A DNA stretch of 64,000 nucleotides from positions 4,583,550 through 4,647,549 of the forward strand of contig NC_054082.1 in NCBI RefSeq assembly GCF_017562075.2, given 5' to 3'. This DNA is from Anopheles merus (lineage: Eukaryota > Arthropoda > Insecta > Diptera > Culicidae). Numbering within the stretch: the stretch's first letter is position 1; the number at the start of each line of letters is the position of its first letter. The notes below the pieces were generated by a model. It worked only from the letters and a program-made list of their open reading frames with translations, did not search any database and was not told the origin of the DNA. Below are positions 25,123-38,100 of the stretch, one piece after another. Position numbers and translations under genes: made by a program.

Positions 25123-27566
25123 GCTGTGGTGCGCTTTTGCGTGCATTGGCCAATCACGACGGCGCACAGATAGAAGCGGCACGTTCGAGAAGGATGTGCG
25201 CGGCACAATCTCCCACAAGGAGGAGGCCGGAGCGCGGTTGCAAGAGTGGAAAATGAATCTAACGCTATAGAGAGAGAGAGCAAAAAAAACGAACACACAC
25301 ACATTTGAGCGAGTTGCAAACCTTTGCGTTGTAACGCAAACGCAAACACACGAAAAACCGAGCTGCGCAACGAGGTACATGAGGAGGTACTGGTTGCGGT
25401 AGCGTGCCGTTTTTGGGGAAAGATTGGTTCACAGAGGGAAGGGACACACCAGATCTTTGCATCGTGGCAAGAAGAAAAAAAAAACAACAATGGCCACAGT
25501 TTCGGCTCAAATCGAATCGATCGGTGGTGCTTGCGCAGAAGTGGAAGTACAAACCGAACCGAATCGAACCATCCCGCTGCCAGACGCCGGCTTGTTTTGG
25601 AGTGAATGCACTCTCGAGCGGAAAGCTCACGATCTGTCCAGCATCACCGCCCTGTCCCACGCCAAGGGGCCCACACAGCGAACTTGAATAACTTGATATT
25701 TATGCAAATGCACTTCTCCGTTCCTGTGTGTGTGCCCGCGCCTGCTGCTTAACATGTCGGAATGCATCGCTGGTAAGCGTCGAACGTGTCACAGAACAGA
25801 GTGACAGCACGGGGGTTGTTGGACAGTTTTTCGGATGCAAATGTCCCGTTGCATCCGTTCACACTGGGTACCGCAAGCACACGAGCTTCTTTTCTTTTCG
25901 TTTACAATTTGTTTTGAAGCGATCGGTTTCAACGGGCTTGGTGTGCTGTGCATTTAGTGTGAATTAATTGACTGGGATGACGTACCAAAATGCAACGTTT
26001 AAGTCGGCTTGGCAAATGTTATATGCAGTTATCCCCTGAAGTGCATTTGTCTCGTCTGAGCTTCTATTGCAGTATTTTCTTCGATTCGGCTCGATTCGAC
26101 ATGAAACCACTCCACTACTGCTCGATAGAAACAATAAAACGGGGAACTTTTGCATTTTAATTAGCCACGATCGCCACCCTTCCCACTCGATCGTTGTTTT
26201 TTAATAACAAATTCATTAATCACATCGCCACCGCTCCCTGACACGCATCTAAAAAAACCCACCCACCACGATGGAATGTGAAAAATGCTCCTCCTCCTTG
26301 CCGTCCATGTTTGCACTTGCCATAAATCCTACACGCTTCGCTAGCGTCTCGAACTTGAAATAGAACGCAGTTGCAGTGCTGGCTCCGCTGCAAGCCCCAC
26401 TCGTGTCCCACGTCACGCAAACGGCGCAAACGGGGAGATTAGGCAGAGGTTTTGGTGTGATAAATTTAGCCAACCAAACAGTCACCGCCACCCCAACCCC
26501 ACACGCACACAAATGGTTGCGCTTTGTGTTGCTTTCCGCCTGTGCTGCGCTGTGTAGAAAGTTGGCGAATTGCTCGGCAGAGGTTAGGGAAAGGTTCATT
26601 ATCAGTCGACCGTTATAGAGCAACCTGAAGCTGCCAAAATGGTCCCCCGAAAACTGCACCATCATGGTGTGTTACCCATCATCATCATCATCGTCATCGA
26701 AGAACGCATCTTAATGCCGTGTGCATTAGCCGGCTGTCATTGATGAAGGAAGAGAGAGAGAGAGGGCCCCGTAACACAACAGTGTCTTATTTTAGGCGAA
26801 AAGGCGAAACTTTTTAAAAATATTCACCATCGTGTGCACACCATAGAAACAAAACCACAAAAACCACCGAAAAACAGCTAAAGTAAAGTTAGAAGAAAAG
26901 TAAGAAAACACACAGATAAAATGCCAGCTCTATAGCGGAGTGCACATACGCTCACACTACGCTGCACGCGTTGCACACAAAGACACACACACACACACAC
27001 GCTAAGCGGTCACAAACGCGAACGAGGTCTTTGGACCTTTGGAGCTGCTCCAGGGTGGCAATTAATAGGGGAGGGGGGGGGGGGTATTTTTCCCGCACCC
27101 GCACCCTCGTGCTTTGTTCTCTGTGTTGCATTTCCTTCGGCATTTCTAACCCACTGTCAAATTGTTTCGTTTTTTTTTTGTTGTTGGTCAAATGGCAGTA
27201 AAGAAGCGTAAAGGAGGAGAAGGGCAAATGTGAGGTAGTTAGGAACTTTCAAATGTGCAACGCATTATTATCATCACGGTTGCCTTGCAAACAGTCCCCC
27301 CCTCTGCCTCTTTTCCCTTCTTCTCCACTTCCACTGAGCAGGCTTCGTTGGTGTTAGTAATCTAATCATTCTTGCCCGCTGCTTCCTTTTTTTTGTCGAG
27401 TCGCATCTTCTTCGACTCTTCGACGCCCCTCCGTCATAATTTAGCTTCAAACCACCTCAATTGTTTCAATAAGTGTGTTTGTGTGTTTGTGTGTGTGTGT
27501 GTATGAAGAGAAGAAGAAAACATTAGAATTCATTTCTACACTGCACTTTGCACACTGCCTGCGCAC

Positions 27567-27602
<36 letters not shown>

Positions 27603-27940
27603 TGGCATATCTCTCTACCTCTAACCGAAACCAGTCTCTGGCCAGTAGGGGGGGGGGGGAAGGACTGGCTGGGGTGACGCAATTCCCCCTTTTTTTGGGC
27701 CTCCCCTTTTCCTCACCCCCTTTCGCCCACACACACACACACACACACACACCCAGTAGCAAGTTTGTGCAGTTTGATGCAGTTTGTGTGTATGCGCAGC
27801 CGGGTTGAGTGCACCGGCCGGCCTGTGCCAATGACCGACGATCGGGCATGATGTTGTTGTTGCTTATTCCTGTTTGTGTTATATTTTCGATGGGAAGCAC
27901 TTTTCGTACCATTTCGCTTCATGTTCCTGCCGTGCGGGTC

Positions 27941-27970
27941 TTCTTCTTCTTCTTCTTCTTCTTTGTCTTC
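27941..27970. repeat. (TTC)n trinucleotide run
   Basis: About eight TTC units followed by CATCATCATC and CATTTTC. The minus strand would read Glu/Asp homopolymer. No gene is recognised here. Confidence 0.9.
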
Positions 27971-30792
27971 TTCATCATCATCGTCATTTTCTAACTTATC
28001 CTCCACACTTACGCGACTTTGCCATTTTAACGAATTACGATCGAAAACGATCGAGACGAGAATGGGGCGGGTGATGCGAAGGGGGCGGTGGAGAGGGGGA
28101 TGGGGAGAAGAAGAAGAAACAAAAAATTGGCGATGCATCTTCGTCACTCGCCCCGAATCTGTGTTTGCAAGCTGGTGCAAGCTGTGTACCCTCCTGGCCA
28201 ATGTTTGCATTTAAAATCTTCACTTCACTTGGCAATTCTGTTTCGGGTTTGTGTTTTCTTCCCACAGTTTTACTTATCTCAGCCCTCCCTCACCCTACCC
28301 CAAACAAGCTGCACCAAACACCATGCACACACACACACGCGCACACAAACGCTAACGCGCATACATCCTCCCTCCGTGTGTGCGAGGGGTCGTGTGCATT
28401 CTGCAAGTGTTAGGAATTTGTTTGGTTTGGTTGCGTTTTACGTTCATCGCGATGCTTTGTGTTACCGGTTTCTAATGCAGCTCCGTGTTTTTTTTTCTTG
28501 TCCTTGCCGTTCGCTTCTTGTGCCTACCATGCCTTTGCACACACAGAATTTGGCAATAAAGAAGTCATTAAACTTTGTGTGCTCTGGGTGTGTCTTTGTG
28601 CGCTGGCAGGGTGTATAGGCAGGAGCGATGTTATTCGAAAATATAAAATATACAACACACACACACAGTGCGAGCGAGCGAGCGGTGCACGGTAGAAGAG
28701 TGGCTGTTTGGGTTGCATTTGCTTTTCGCTGGCAAACGACGGAATTAGAAGCGAGTGTAACATTTGACCGTGTCCGTGAAAATCATTCAATTTGACTGTA
28801 TTTTTGATTGTTAAAGCTAGCGAGATACCGAAAAGCATGAAATAATTTCTATGAAATAATTAAAAAAAATAAAATAGTTTAATATAATGCCCGCCTTTCG
28901 AGTAGAATCTGGCTCGAAGGACCAAACATATTTTTTCTAATATATTCTTTTTTCTATTGCAACTTAATATCGACAATCGGCACAGTAAATTATTTACCGC
29001 ACAAAATGGTATCGCTCGCTATTCCAACTGCCATATTTTAAGCACAACTTATTGCCTTATTTTCCCCTTTATTACTTCGATATTAATCAAACCCACGCTA
29101 CCACGTGGTTGCCGCCATCCAACAAACAAGTGCCTGCCAGTTGTCTTTCCCATCGCCGGGTTTAGCATCGCGTTCCCCCTTTTCTTTCTTTCTTTCGTTC
29201 TTTCTATCGTTCGTTCGTTGATTCGTGCAATGAAAGTGCAACGGAGGCCAATTGCATCGCTGTACCGGTGCCGGAACCGGTGGCAGTGGCGACGACATTT
29301 TGAAGACGCCTCACTTTTGGCGCGCATTTCGCTGTACCCGTGTACAGCGCGTTGGGGTTTTGGGATGCATTTTTTGTATTTTGTTTTTTGTTTCTTGCAC
29401 TCCGAGCAGCAACTTGTTCGTTCAGGCCACTGAGACTTGGCGAGGTACACACACAGAGGGAGATCTTGCGAGGTCTGTATCGATCGCGGCATCAAATTAC
29501 TCATGCTCGTCCGATGTCAGCCGGTCCAATCTCAAGCGATTGGAGAATGTTAATTAACTTTCTACCGTAGCGTAGCGTGTCGTTCCCGAATTTGTTCGAT
29601 CGTACCGCATCACCGATGGACAGCCAGTGTTTAAGATGGATTACCGTAAAGGAAGTGAACATGGCTCCCCAAACTCCGCGTGCGTGTGCGATCGCAACAT
29701 CCAGGCAACATTAGAACTTTGCAAGTTTGGAAGGGAAAGGAAAGAGAGCAAGAGAGAGAACGAGAGAACAAAAATGATTCAAAAATAAAGGAGAATACAA
29801 CATAAAACAACAGCCAACCACACGACGCTACCACGCACAGCCGATACTCGGCAGGATGGATGCGAAAAACGTTTCCAGAAGTGCAGTTCGACAGTTCGTT
29901 GAACTTGCGCTGAATCGCGAATCCCTCGGCCCTATCGCGCGGAGTGTGTAGTGTGGCAGCAGTGTGTACTGTGGCGCCCTTGTGTGTGTGTGCAGCACGG
30001 GTTGGCTTGCGTTTTTTGCCGTTTTGTTGCACTCCATTCTCGAAAAAACAAAACAGCCGGCTAGCGAAAAAGTGCGTAAGCGATGGATTTGCAGCCGTAG
30101 GGACGATCGAAGAAAAGGTGTGCCCTACCCACGGCTAATGGTGGATGCATTTCGCATTCTATTGCACGTGTGAAGCGATGCACTCGGGGATAGATGCAGT
30201 CCTCCTCGACTACCGTTAGGTTAATTGTGTTTTGGAGCGGCATACGGGGGGGAAGCATAGCATATTGTTTTGTTTAACAATTTGTATTTGTTGCTCGTTT
30301 TTTTCCTGTTCTACCCTCTTATTTCCACGGGATGAGTAAATTTTCGCTGAATTTCTTGCAAAATATCTGTTGAGTTATACGACTTCTTGTGTAACTGTTT
30401 CTACAACCAACGCATGTTTAAAAAAGAGTTATTTTCAATACCAAACCGCAACTTTACCACAATTTTGTCGCACAACATTTAACGATCTTTATTAAGCATA
30501 ATGACGACCCCGAGCAACGTAAAACGCGTCCCCTTTCCAGGACATTCTATTACACAACTGCGCCCAAACAACTAACCAACGCGCCCGGCACATCTGCATC
30601 TCTCGAAAGTGCGTTGCACCCTGTGGCCCCAGGAGCGCGAATGTGCGTAACGCACTCGATCACAATAACGCGCCATTTGCTGGATGCTGCCAAGCTCTCT
30701 CCCCCCTCCCCCTGACCCCCCCACCGATTCGATTCTTTTCCCACAGCGAACAAAGAAGTGCTGCCACCTTCCATCCTGCGTTCTGCACAGCT

Positions 30793-30818
30793 TCCTGCCT
30801 GCCTGCCTGCCTGCCTGT
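30793..30818. repeat. (CCTG)n tetranucleotide run
   Basis: Six consecutive CCTG units, the clearest tetranucleotide repeat in the window. Confidence 0.92.
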
Positions 30819-33239
30819 CCGGAGCGGAGCGATGACAGCAAAAGGGAAATTTATTCCTGCGTTGCGTGCAGGATTTGCATAAGCGAAACTGCAGCTGCAT
30901 CTGCAGTTGCGCTGAGGTGTTAGAAAATGGTGACGAGCCGAATTGGATTCCGCACCGGACCGATCCGCGGAATACTCCCGGGCAGGACGCATGTGCTAGG
31001 AAACTAGCTTGTCAACTTAACGGCCGTAGTGTCCGGTTTTTGGGCTCCCTACCTTCTTTCTGGTTTCTTTCTGTTGCTTGGGGATATTTCTTGCAAATTC
31101 ATCTTTTTCCCGTACAAAAATCGCACACACACACACACACACACATACGTATGGCAACACGATTTAATTCCCGCACATCCTGATGCAATAAACAACGGGC
31201 ACCAGGCCAGGACCGGGCAAGAAGATGTTTATCATTCAAATGCAATTGCAATTGCAACTCGCCCTGGTCCATTGCAATCGAAGCATCGCCGTTTGTGCGA
31301 CTGATGACTTCCTGTTTTTGACCCCGCTTGTCCACAGGCACCCCATATGAACAGAAGGGGCGGTGTGCGAAACAAAAGGATAAAGCAAGGATTGGAAAGA
31401 TTCTGGTGCATCGCAATCGGTACGAATAGCTGCATCGCGTCAGGAACGTTCCGGCGTGCAGAAGCCTTAATTTTCACCCTCCTTTTTTAACGGGCACACA
31501 ACGCGTTCCCCGGGCGCATCCTGTCCGAGTGTGTGTTTGTGTGTGTGTGCTCGTATGTTTTAGAATGCAATTGCTAAAGCAATTCTGGCGAGAAGAAGAG
31601 AACATCTCAATGTACGCATAAATAAAACCGAAACCACGACACGACGGTCAAGAGAGAGACAGAGAGGATGCCGGCGTTCAGCGGGTGCAGGAGGGCATGC
31701 TTAGTTCCCCCCCCCCCTCCCCCCCCCCTCCCCTCCCTTGTTTTGCTCGGGACGCTGCCCGTTTTCCTGCCCAGTTTTGTTTTTTTCCCCTCAGCTCTAC
31801 TTCTTCCGTTTGTTGCGCACTCGCAGGACAATGAGAAAATCTTGCACAAATGCTTTCTTTTCCCACCATCACCAGTGCAGGCCGGTCGCGGTAGTTTGGC
31901 CATTACGAAAAATGAGCCAAAAACGCAATGGAAAATAATACCACAAATTTGAGATGGAAAAACAGTGCAGGCCGGGGCGAAAAACAAAACAAAAAAAACA
32001 TCATACCACTGGCTCTAAATAAAACTAACAACACAACACAGCAAAAAAGGTCTAACATACGACCACGGGAAAGAAACGCCAGTTGGAAGCGAGCGTAACA
32101 CACAAAACCAACCTTCACCTCCGAAACTGGCCAACTGGCAGCAAGAACAAAGTGCATAATCACAGCAGATGCAGTTTGCACCAGCGAACACACACACACA
32201 CACACACACGGACGCATAAACTGTAATGCCAACATTACAGCACACGAGCAATGAACCTGGCCCTCGCTGTGCTTCCTGCCCACTCGCCCCTTGCAGTTAT
32301 GAATCCCACGGACCGGCGGACATACACGAAACCGTGCAAAGCCACAGCGTGCCCTGCCAACTGCTCTGTGTGTGTGTATCGGGCAGCATCGGGAGTGGTT
32401 TTTTGAAAGGATTCGCCTTCAATGAATTTGGCTGGCTAGCGTTTCAATGTAAAGCGCTTTTTACGATTTTTGTGTGCCCGAAAATTATGTGCAGCACCAC
32501 ACCACACGTTGCGCTTTAATGGTTGCTCGTTTTATAGATTCGGTCCAAAGCGTGATTAATTTTAATGGACCGTGAAAAACAAAACACACACACACACACT
32601 GTAAGATGACGGCTAATTGTTGGGGAAGGATTATGGTGGTGCATCCTTTTCAGGATCATAAACTTAATAAGCAGTTTAAAATGAGGTAAAACAGACATAA
32701 ACGTCTTCTCGGGAGTTATTCAGACCGTTTCAAACACGCTCATTTTTGGAGAACAATTTCCACAAATAGATTTTTTACACTTTCAGTCCACTATATTCTA
32801 ACCAACATGTTCGTTGTGCTCTATACTTATCACATCATTCCGCATATATATAGTTCACAGTACCTCAACGAACAAAATCAACATACATTCTCGTTCTTCC
32901 CAACAGAACATCAAAGCTGTCAGAGCAAGAAAGCGTGTTGATTTTGTTGTTTGGGACCCTTTTTATGTGATGATCTATACCTGTGATCAACAAACTACGA
33001 CTCGCAGGCCACAAGCGGCTCATTGATATCGAGATGGCGGTTCTAAACAGTTCATATATTTAATAAAACTTTCACACAAGATTACTCTTGGTTTAACAAT
33101 TTCGCTCTTCTCGTGAAACTTTACGAACATTTTTGTAGAATTTGGCTCTTTTGGACAAAAAGTTTGCCGACTGCTGATCTATACTGTTCTCCTTAAGGAC
33201 AATCTTTGACATCATTAAAGTGCAATTGATGGTATGAAA

Positions 33240-33600
33240 GTCAACTCTTGCTACGTAGAGATGACATAAAGAACATCGTTAAGGATTTCATATACCTCGG
33301 GTCAAAGGTCACCAACAACCGAATGGAAGCCGTGCACAAATTTGTGTGTAGGCGATCAATTGGTCATTTTATAAAACTGTCGAGTCGATCGGAGCAAGCA
33401 CTTAGACTCACGTCCGTCAACGTCCACGGCCTCTGAGACACGTCCAAATCTGACAAAATCCTCTGAGTAACCCTTTTAGTTCCAGAGGAAGATATTCAGA
33501 AAGATCTTTGGCTCCATATGTGTGGAAGGACAATGGAGAAGCCGCTTCAAAGACAAAGAGCTGTACGAGCTGTACGGCAAGCTAATTATCGTGATCTAGT
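33240..33600 (+). pseudogene. Decayed non-LTR retrotransposon fragment, region C-terminal to reverse transcriptase
   Basis: Plus-strand frames contain VKDFIYLGSKVTNN and, after stops and a frame change, KIFRKIFGSICVEGQWR and then KELYELYG. These are hallmarks of the region just downstream of the reverse transcriptase catalytic core in LINE-type elements that are abundant in insects (typical forms: DFVYLG...VT, RKIFGG.C..G.WR, HELYELYG). Catalytic motifs are absent, so this is a dead 3' fragment. It ends near a TAGTAAG sequence and lies tail to tail with the next fragment. Confidence 0.75.
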
Positions 33601-33665
33601 AAGTTGTTGTTTACAGGTTTAAAGAGGGTTTGAACCTCTTAGGGTCACTTTCGCTTCTGGTGATT

Positions 33666-34243
33666 TAGTAAGTGAGTAAGTTAGCCCGCTGTCGGGGGTG
33701 GCTTGATGGTCTTACAAGTTCAGTAACATGTAACAGTAACAGTTGCGCCATAACACCCGGTCCTGTGCTGCAGATCTCCAACTCGAGACACCAATCCTCC
33801 GCAAGTCCACCTCGACCTGGTCAAGCCACCGTACTCGCTGCGCCCCTCTCCTCCACGTGCCTGTTGGGTCCCTTTCGGATGACCTTCCTGGCTGGATAGC
33901 TAACAGGCCTCCTCGCTGTATGCCCCAGCCATCTCAGTCTTCCAATTTTCACCAGGATTCCAATCGAGGGATCACCTAGCAACTCGTACAGCTCATCATG
34001 CCTACGTCTTCAACAGGCACCGTCCGCGCCCCGTACTCCACCGAAGATCGATTTTAGCACCTTGCGTTCAAAAACGCGTTCAAGTGCGCGTAGGTCGCCT
34101 GCCAGTAAGGTCCATGTCTCATGTCCGTAGAGCACAACGGGCCTTATGAGGGTCCGGTAGAGCGTCAGTTTTGTTCGCCAGGATACTCGACCAGATCGCA
34201 GCCACTTACGCAGGCTGTTGGCTGTAGGTGTAGGCTGCGCATC
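33666..34243 (-). pseudogene. Second decayed non-LTR retrotransposon fragment, opposite orientation
   Basis: Read on the minus strand, one frame gives LRSGRVSWRTKLTLYRTL, then LIRPVVLYGHETWTLL, then VFERKVLKSIFGGVRG, DELYELLGDPSIGILVKIG, RLRWLGHTARRP and, after a frameshift, RVRWLDQVEVDLRRIG. This is the same protein region as the neighbouring fragment but from a better-preserved and clearly different copy. An in-frame TGA occurs after GADGAC, and one base is lost or gained in the VEERGA segment. The 3' end runs into ACTTACTCACTTACTAA-type sequence (33666-33685), the short tandem tail usual for such elements. Confidence 0.85.
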
Positions 34244-35140
34244 CCTAGTAAGGAGGCTAGTCGAATCAACATGTACTACAAACGAACAAATAAAGTTCAG
34301 TAATGCTAAATAGTATAAGATCTAAAGATTGATGTGGTCTGATATTGTCGCAGTACGTCGAATACGTCAGTAAAAATGCCCCACACCCTCCAGCTCGTAT
34401 ATTCTCTCGAGACAATCCACATTTACAACCACAGAACGGCTCCTATAATGACCCACTGAACACCCCAGGCCTCAAAATCACCCAGCAAAATGCTAGTAAA
34501 GTAATCACAAACACCCTAATCTGTCAGCTTGCAAGACCTCTGTCCCAAAAAAAAAACCCATTTCAACAATAGGATCTTTTAAAAGATCATAAAGTCATCC
34601 GGCATCGTCCCTAGAAGTTACTTTTCCATATGACACACGTCCTAAAAGGCCCGGAACCTGGAGAAGAAAAAAAAACTACCCCTAAAATCCCATCACAAGA
34701 GTCGCTCGAGACTAAATTTAACCAAATTAGCATCACACCTTAGGGACTTCGGGTCACCCGAGCCCCGGTTCACCATGACCCATAAAAGGTACAGGTTGTT
34801 TTCTAATCACACACCGGACAGTCCCCGTTTAGCCAGCACGTGCCATCAACTTGCTACCATTACTGTTACCTTTGCCTAAGTCTGCTAAAGTCGAACTCCC
34901 CGCACAGGTCTCGCAAATGGCTCTGACCCGGACCCAGCCGCCGTGACGGTCACACAATTCTTACCGTTTCCCCGGTTCACAATGAATGACCTGTTTAGAA
35001 ACGAGCGATACAGTGCGAACAAAAAAACAACAACACGATCCATAGCCACATCGTCATCCGCAGACAACCAACCCTAGGGGTCTAGGCATTAGACCGTCTT
35101 TTTAATAAAAAAACAGACACCGTACACATCCCCTCGTGTG
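34244..35140. other. Stretch of different base texture, possible old repeat
   Basis: Directly upstream of the minus-strand LINE fragment. The plus strand is rich in A and C, with CCCC/AAAA clusters, and nearly free of the CA microsatellites seen elsewhere. It may be an inserted repeat or part of an element I cannot identify. No long frame, terminal repeat or family motif was found. Confidence 0.35.
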
Positions 35141-38100
35141 GAATCACAGCAGATCATCAAAAGGATCTCAGCCAGCCTCGCAACGCGCCTCGCCGGTTGG
35201 CCCCTGATCCCGGCGCAGTACGCGCACCAGTGTCAGGGTCGATATGGGTATTGTTTGCGCAAGACAATGGGCGAGTGGCCAGACCGTGACCGAGACTTCT
35301 TTTATCCAGCTTGGGACATCCTCTCCCGACGAGAGCCGTTTCTCAGGCCGTAATGTTGGTCAGTGGTCATATGCAAACGGACTATGCAAGACATTGGAGG
35401 GGCTACAGAAAAGAAGAGCTAGATCCTTCCCAGTGCGATCCTTCCCAAGGTACTTGTCTGCCCGGTTGGCGTGTTCCATTGTTCGTTTCTTCTGACGGAC
35501 CATGGCCCAGACAGCAAGTGGGAAAACTGAACTGCTTTTTAGGGGGGGATCGTGCCTGTTCTCTTTTTTATGATGAGATTGAAGGATTGGAAGCATATTT
35601 TTGAAGAAAACGTAAGCATCCGTGATGCTTCTGGAGGTCCGTGTCTTCCTGTATGTATGTATGTAAGTTTCTGGACTGGTAAAGGATCGTGTCACATTCC
35701 TGGGAATATGGACCACTGTCCACGGGGCCCGTTCCATTCCCGGTGATGATCGGTGCTCGTATTACAAGCGGAAGTGCTGCCGGTTTGCTGACGACTAGCC
35801 GGTCGCCACACTACTGCCACGCAGTCGCTTGCCGAATGGTGAGAAATGACCGTTAGCAACTTTCTTCACGCCACGGCCACGGAAAGACGACACCGAAAGA
35901 TGCCAAGGTAGCGCAGACCGGCGCAACAACCCTCTTTCCAGATGGGAAGCGCAGAATCGATTAATCATACACCCCGGGGTCGAACTGAACGCTGCGGCTG
36001 GGCCAGGGCAGAGCGTTTCGCCTTTATTTATTTACCGAAATGGCGCAACATCCGAAAGTGAAAAGTCTCTCGGCGTCGTATCACAGTTTCCCTTTTGTTT
36101 TCCCTCCTCGAGCCCGTCGATCCTTCCTCGTACGGGCAACGGTAGGGGCGGGCAGCGATTCTCGATGGGAAGGAAGGAAGCGATGCGCCCCGAATCTCGA
36201 ACCCGTTTTCCTATTCGGCACGGCCAAACGGTCAGCCGGGTCGGTCGGAGGCTGATGGTCAGTGTTGGCTCTGCTGGCAACACATACGACGCAGCGTACG
36301 AGCCGTAGAACGACGAGTGGTGTAATCGGAATAATAAACATATGTGCAACATTATACGCTCACGTTCAGGATGATTATGATGATCCATCCTTCGGCAGCG
36401 CCCTATGTGTATGTGTGTCCTTTTCCTGCTCCGGCACCTTCCGGAGACCCCTACCGGTCGGTCTCCTTCACGTTCGCGCAACACTGCTCCTGCAAAAGAG
36501 CTCCTTCTGCTGCTGCTGCTGCTGTTGCCTCGCACCGATCTTCGCACTTTACGATCACATCGGAGCGGCAGGATCGGAGGGGATAAGTTGTGCCAATCCA
36601 TTTACGCACGCACACAACCGTCCACACACGCCACACGCGTTGTCATCACGCGTCTTTTTTCGCGTCGGACAAAAAAAAGGATCCGAACGAAGACGACCAC
36701 AACGACAACGACGACGACGATGACGATCCTTCTGCAAGCAGGAACTCGCTCGATGTCATCTCATTATTCCTGCGTGAATCTGTGGGAATAAAAACAGGAA
36801 TTGCGTTTACAGCTTCTTCCATCCTGCCGCCGGTCCAGTCTTCTCCCCTTCCCCCTTTTCGCGCTGCGTTATGACCCTTTCGTCTGTGACTCCCTTGACC
36901 AGTTCCGCGTGGATTTAATAAACGCTTCCTTTCGCCTCGGCTGCGTCCAGCATCTTTACCGCTTTTTTTATCTCTCGCATATACCTCTCTCTCTCTCTCA
37001 CTCTTTCTGTCTTGAGTTCTCTTGGACTTGGTATTTACCTTGCAGCATCCTGCAAAACGTTCCAAACCCAGCACAGGGTCTCCAGTGTCAGTCTAGCGAG
37101 ACTTTGCTTGGGGTCTTTGCGCTACACAGCAACCAAGCGGTAGATGACACGGTCATCCTCGTTACACCGTGTGCTGTAATGTCCAGTCCAGCACACACCA
37201 CACTCACAAGCCTCGAAAGAAACTTTGATGTACGTTTTTTGCAAACATTTTTTGAAGTTTCCTTCTACAAAAAATATCCTTCTAACAATAATGCTGCCCA
37301 TGTATGGAGAGTTGGGTTTTTCTTCTTCTGCTCGTTTCGTTGCTCTTACACCTTTATTCCAATCATTTCTGTCCGATGGAGAGTCGAATACGAGCTGTGT
37401 GTGTTTTTTTTCATATACTTCTAAGTAAAGTTCATGACACTTGGTCCACTGGTCCTGAGAGGCGTACCATTCTTGTTGGCCGTTTCTTCCCTTCCCATAC
37501 GGCTGACGACGATCGTTCCTCGCGTAAGAGGCCTCGGTCCTCGAGGATCATGCAACCGGATGCGGCATAAAGAGCGGGGCATGCGAAAAATCATTATTCC
37601 TCTGTGTCATTGGGGTCGACAGCAAACGCTGGCCTCACGTTTCTTTGATCCTTCTCGATGGTTTTGGATTGAGCAGAAGGACAAAAGGTGCTGCCTCTGC
37701 TACCATATCCAAAGTGTACACAGGGTGACTCATATAAAAGTGGTTAGAAATGGGGAACTTTAAAATCCTGAAGTACTCAAACGGCATAAGCATGCTCTGT
37801 TTACTCTGTGCACTGTATAGTTATGCATCTATGTTTTATGATCAGTCGATTGTTGTTTCATACGATCACGTTTCCCTCATGCTTTGCACTGCCCTGTTGT
37901 ACTCTCTATCTCTTCTTCCGCTTCTTCGACGCTCATTCTTCGGCTCTCGTGCAAATTTTAATACACTCCCGGTCCCTGGCCTTTAATGGATCCTGGCGAC
38001 AACGTTCGCCAGGCTGTGCAAGATGATGCTGGCAGATTATCTTACAGGTTCAATCCTCCTTTCAAGCTGCCCGTGTGCTTGTGTGCGTGTGTGTGTGTAT

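Larger units (their letters stand above)
23761..33180. other. Non-coding, no gene recognised
   Basis: Short CA, GA, CTG, TTC and CCTG runs are scattered through it. The only frame with balanced composition is minus strand 26249-26665 (138 codons), which matches no family I know. No tRNA or snRNA was recognised. Confidence 0.5.

Noticed and set aside
37718..37745. CACAGGGTGACTCATATAAAAG, reminiscent of a mariner-type terminal repeat
   Set aside because: No inverted partner, TA duplication or transposase remnant was found nearby.
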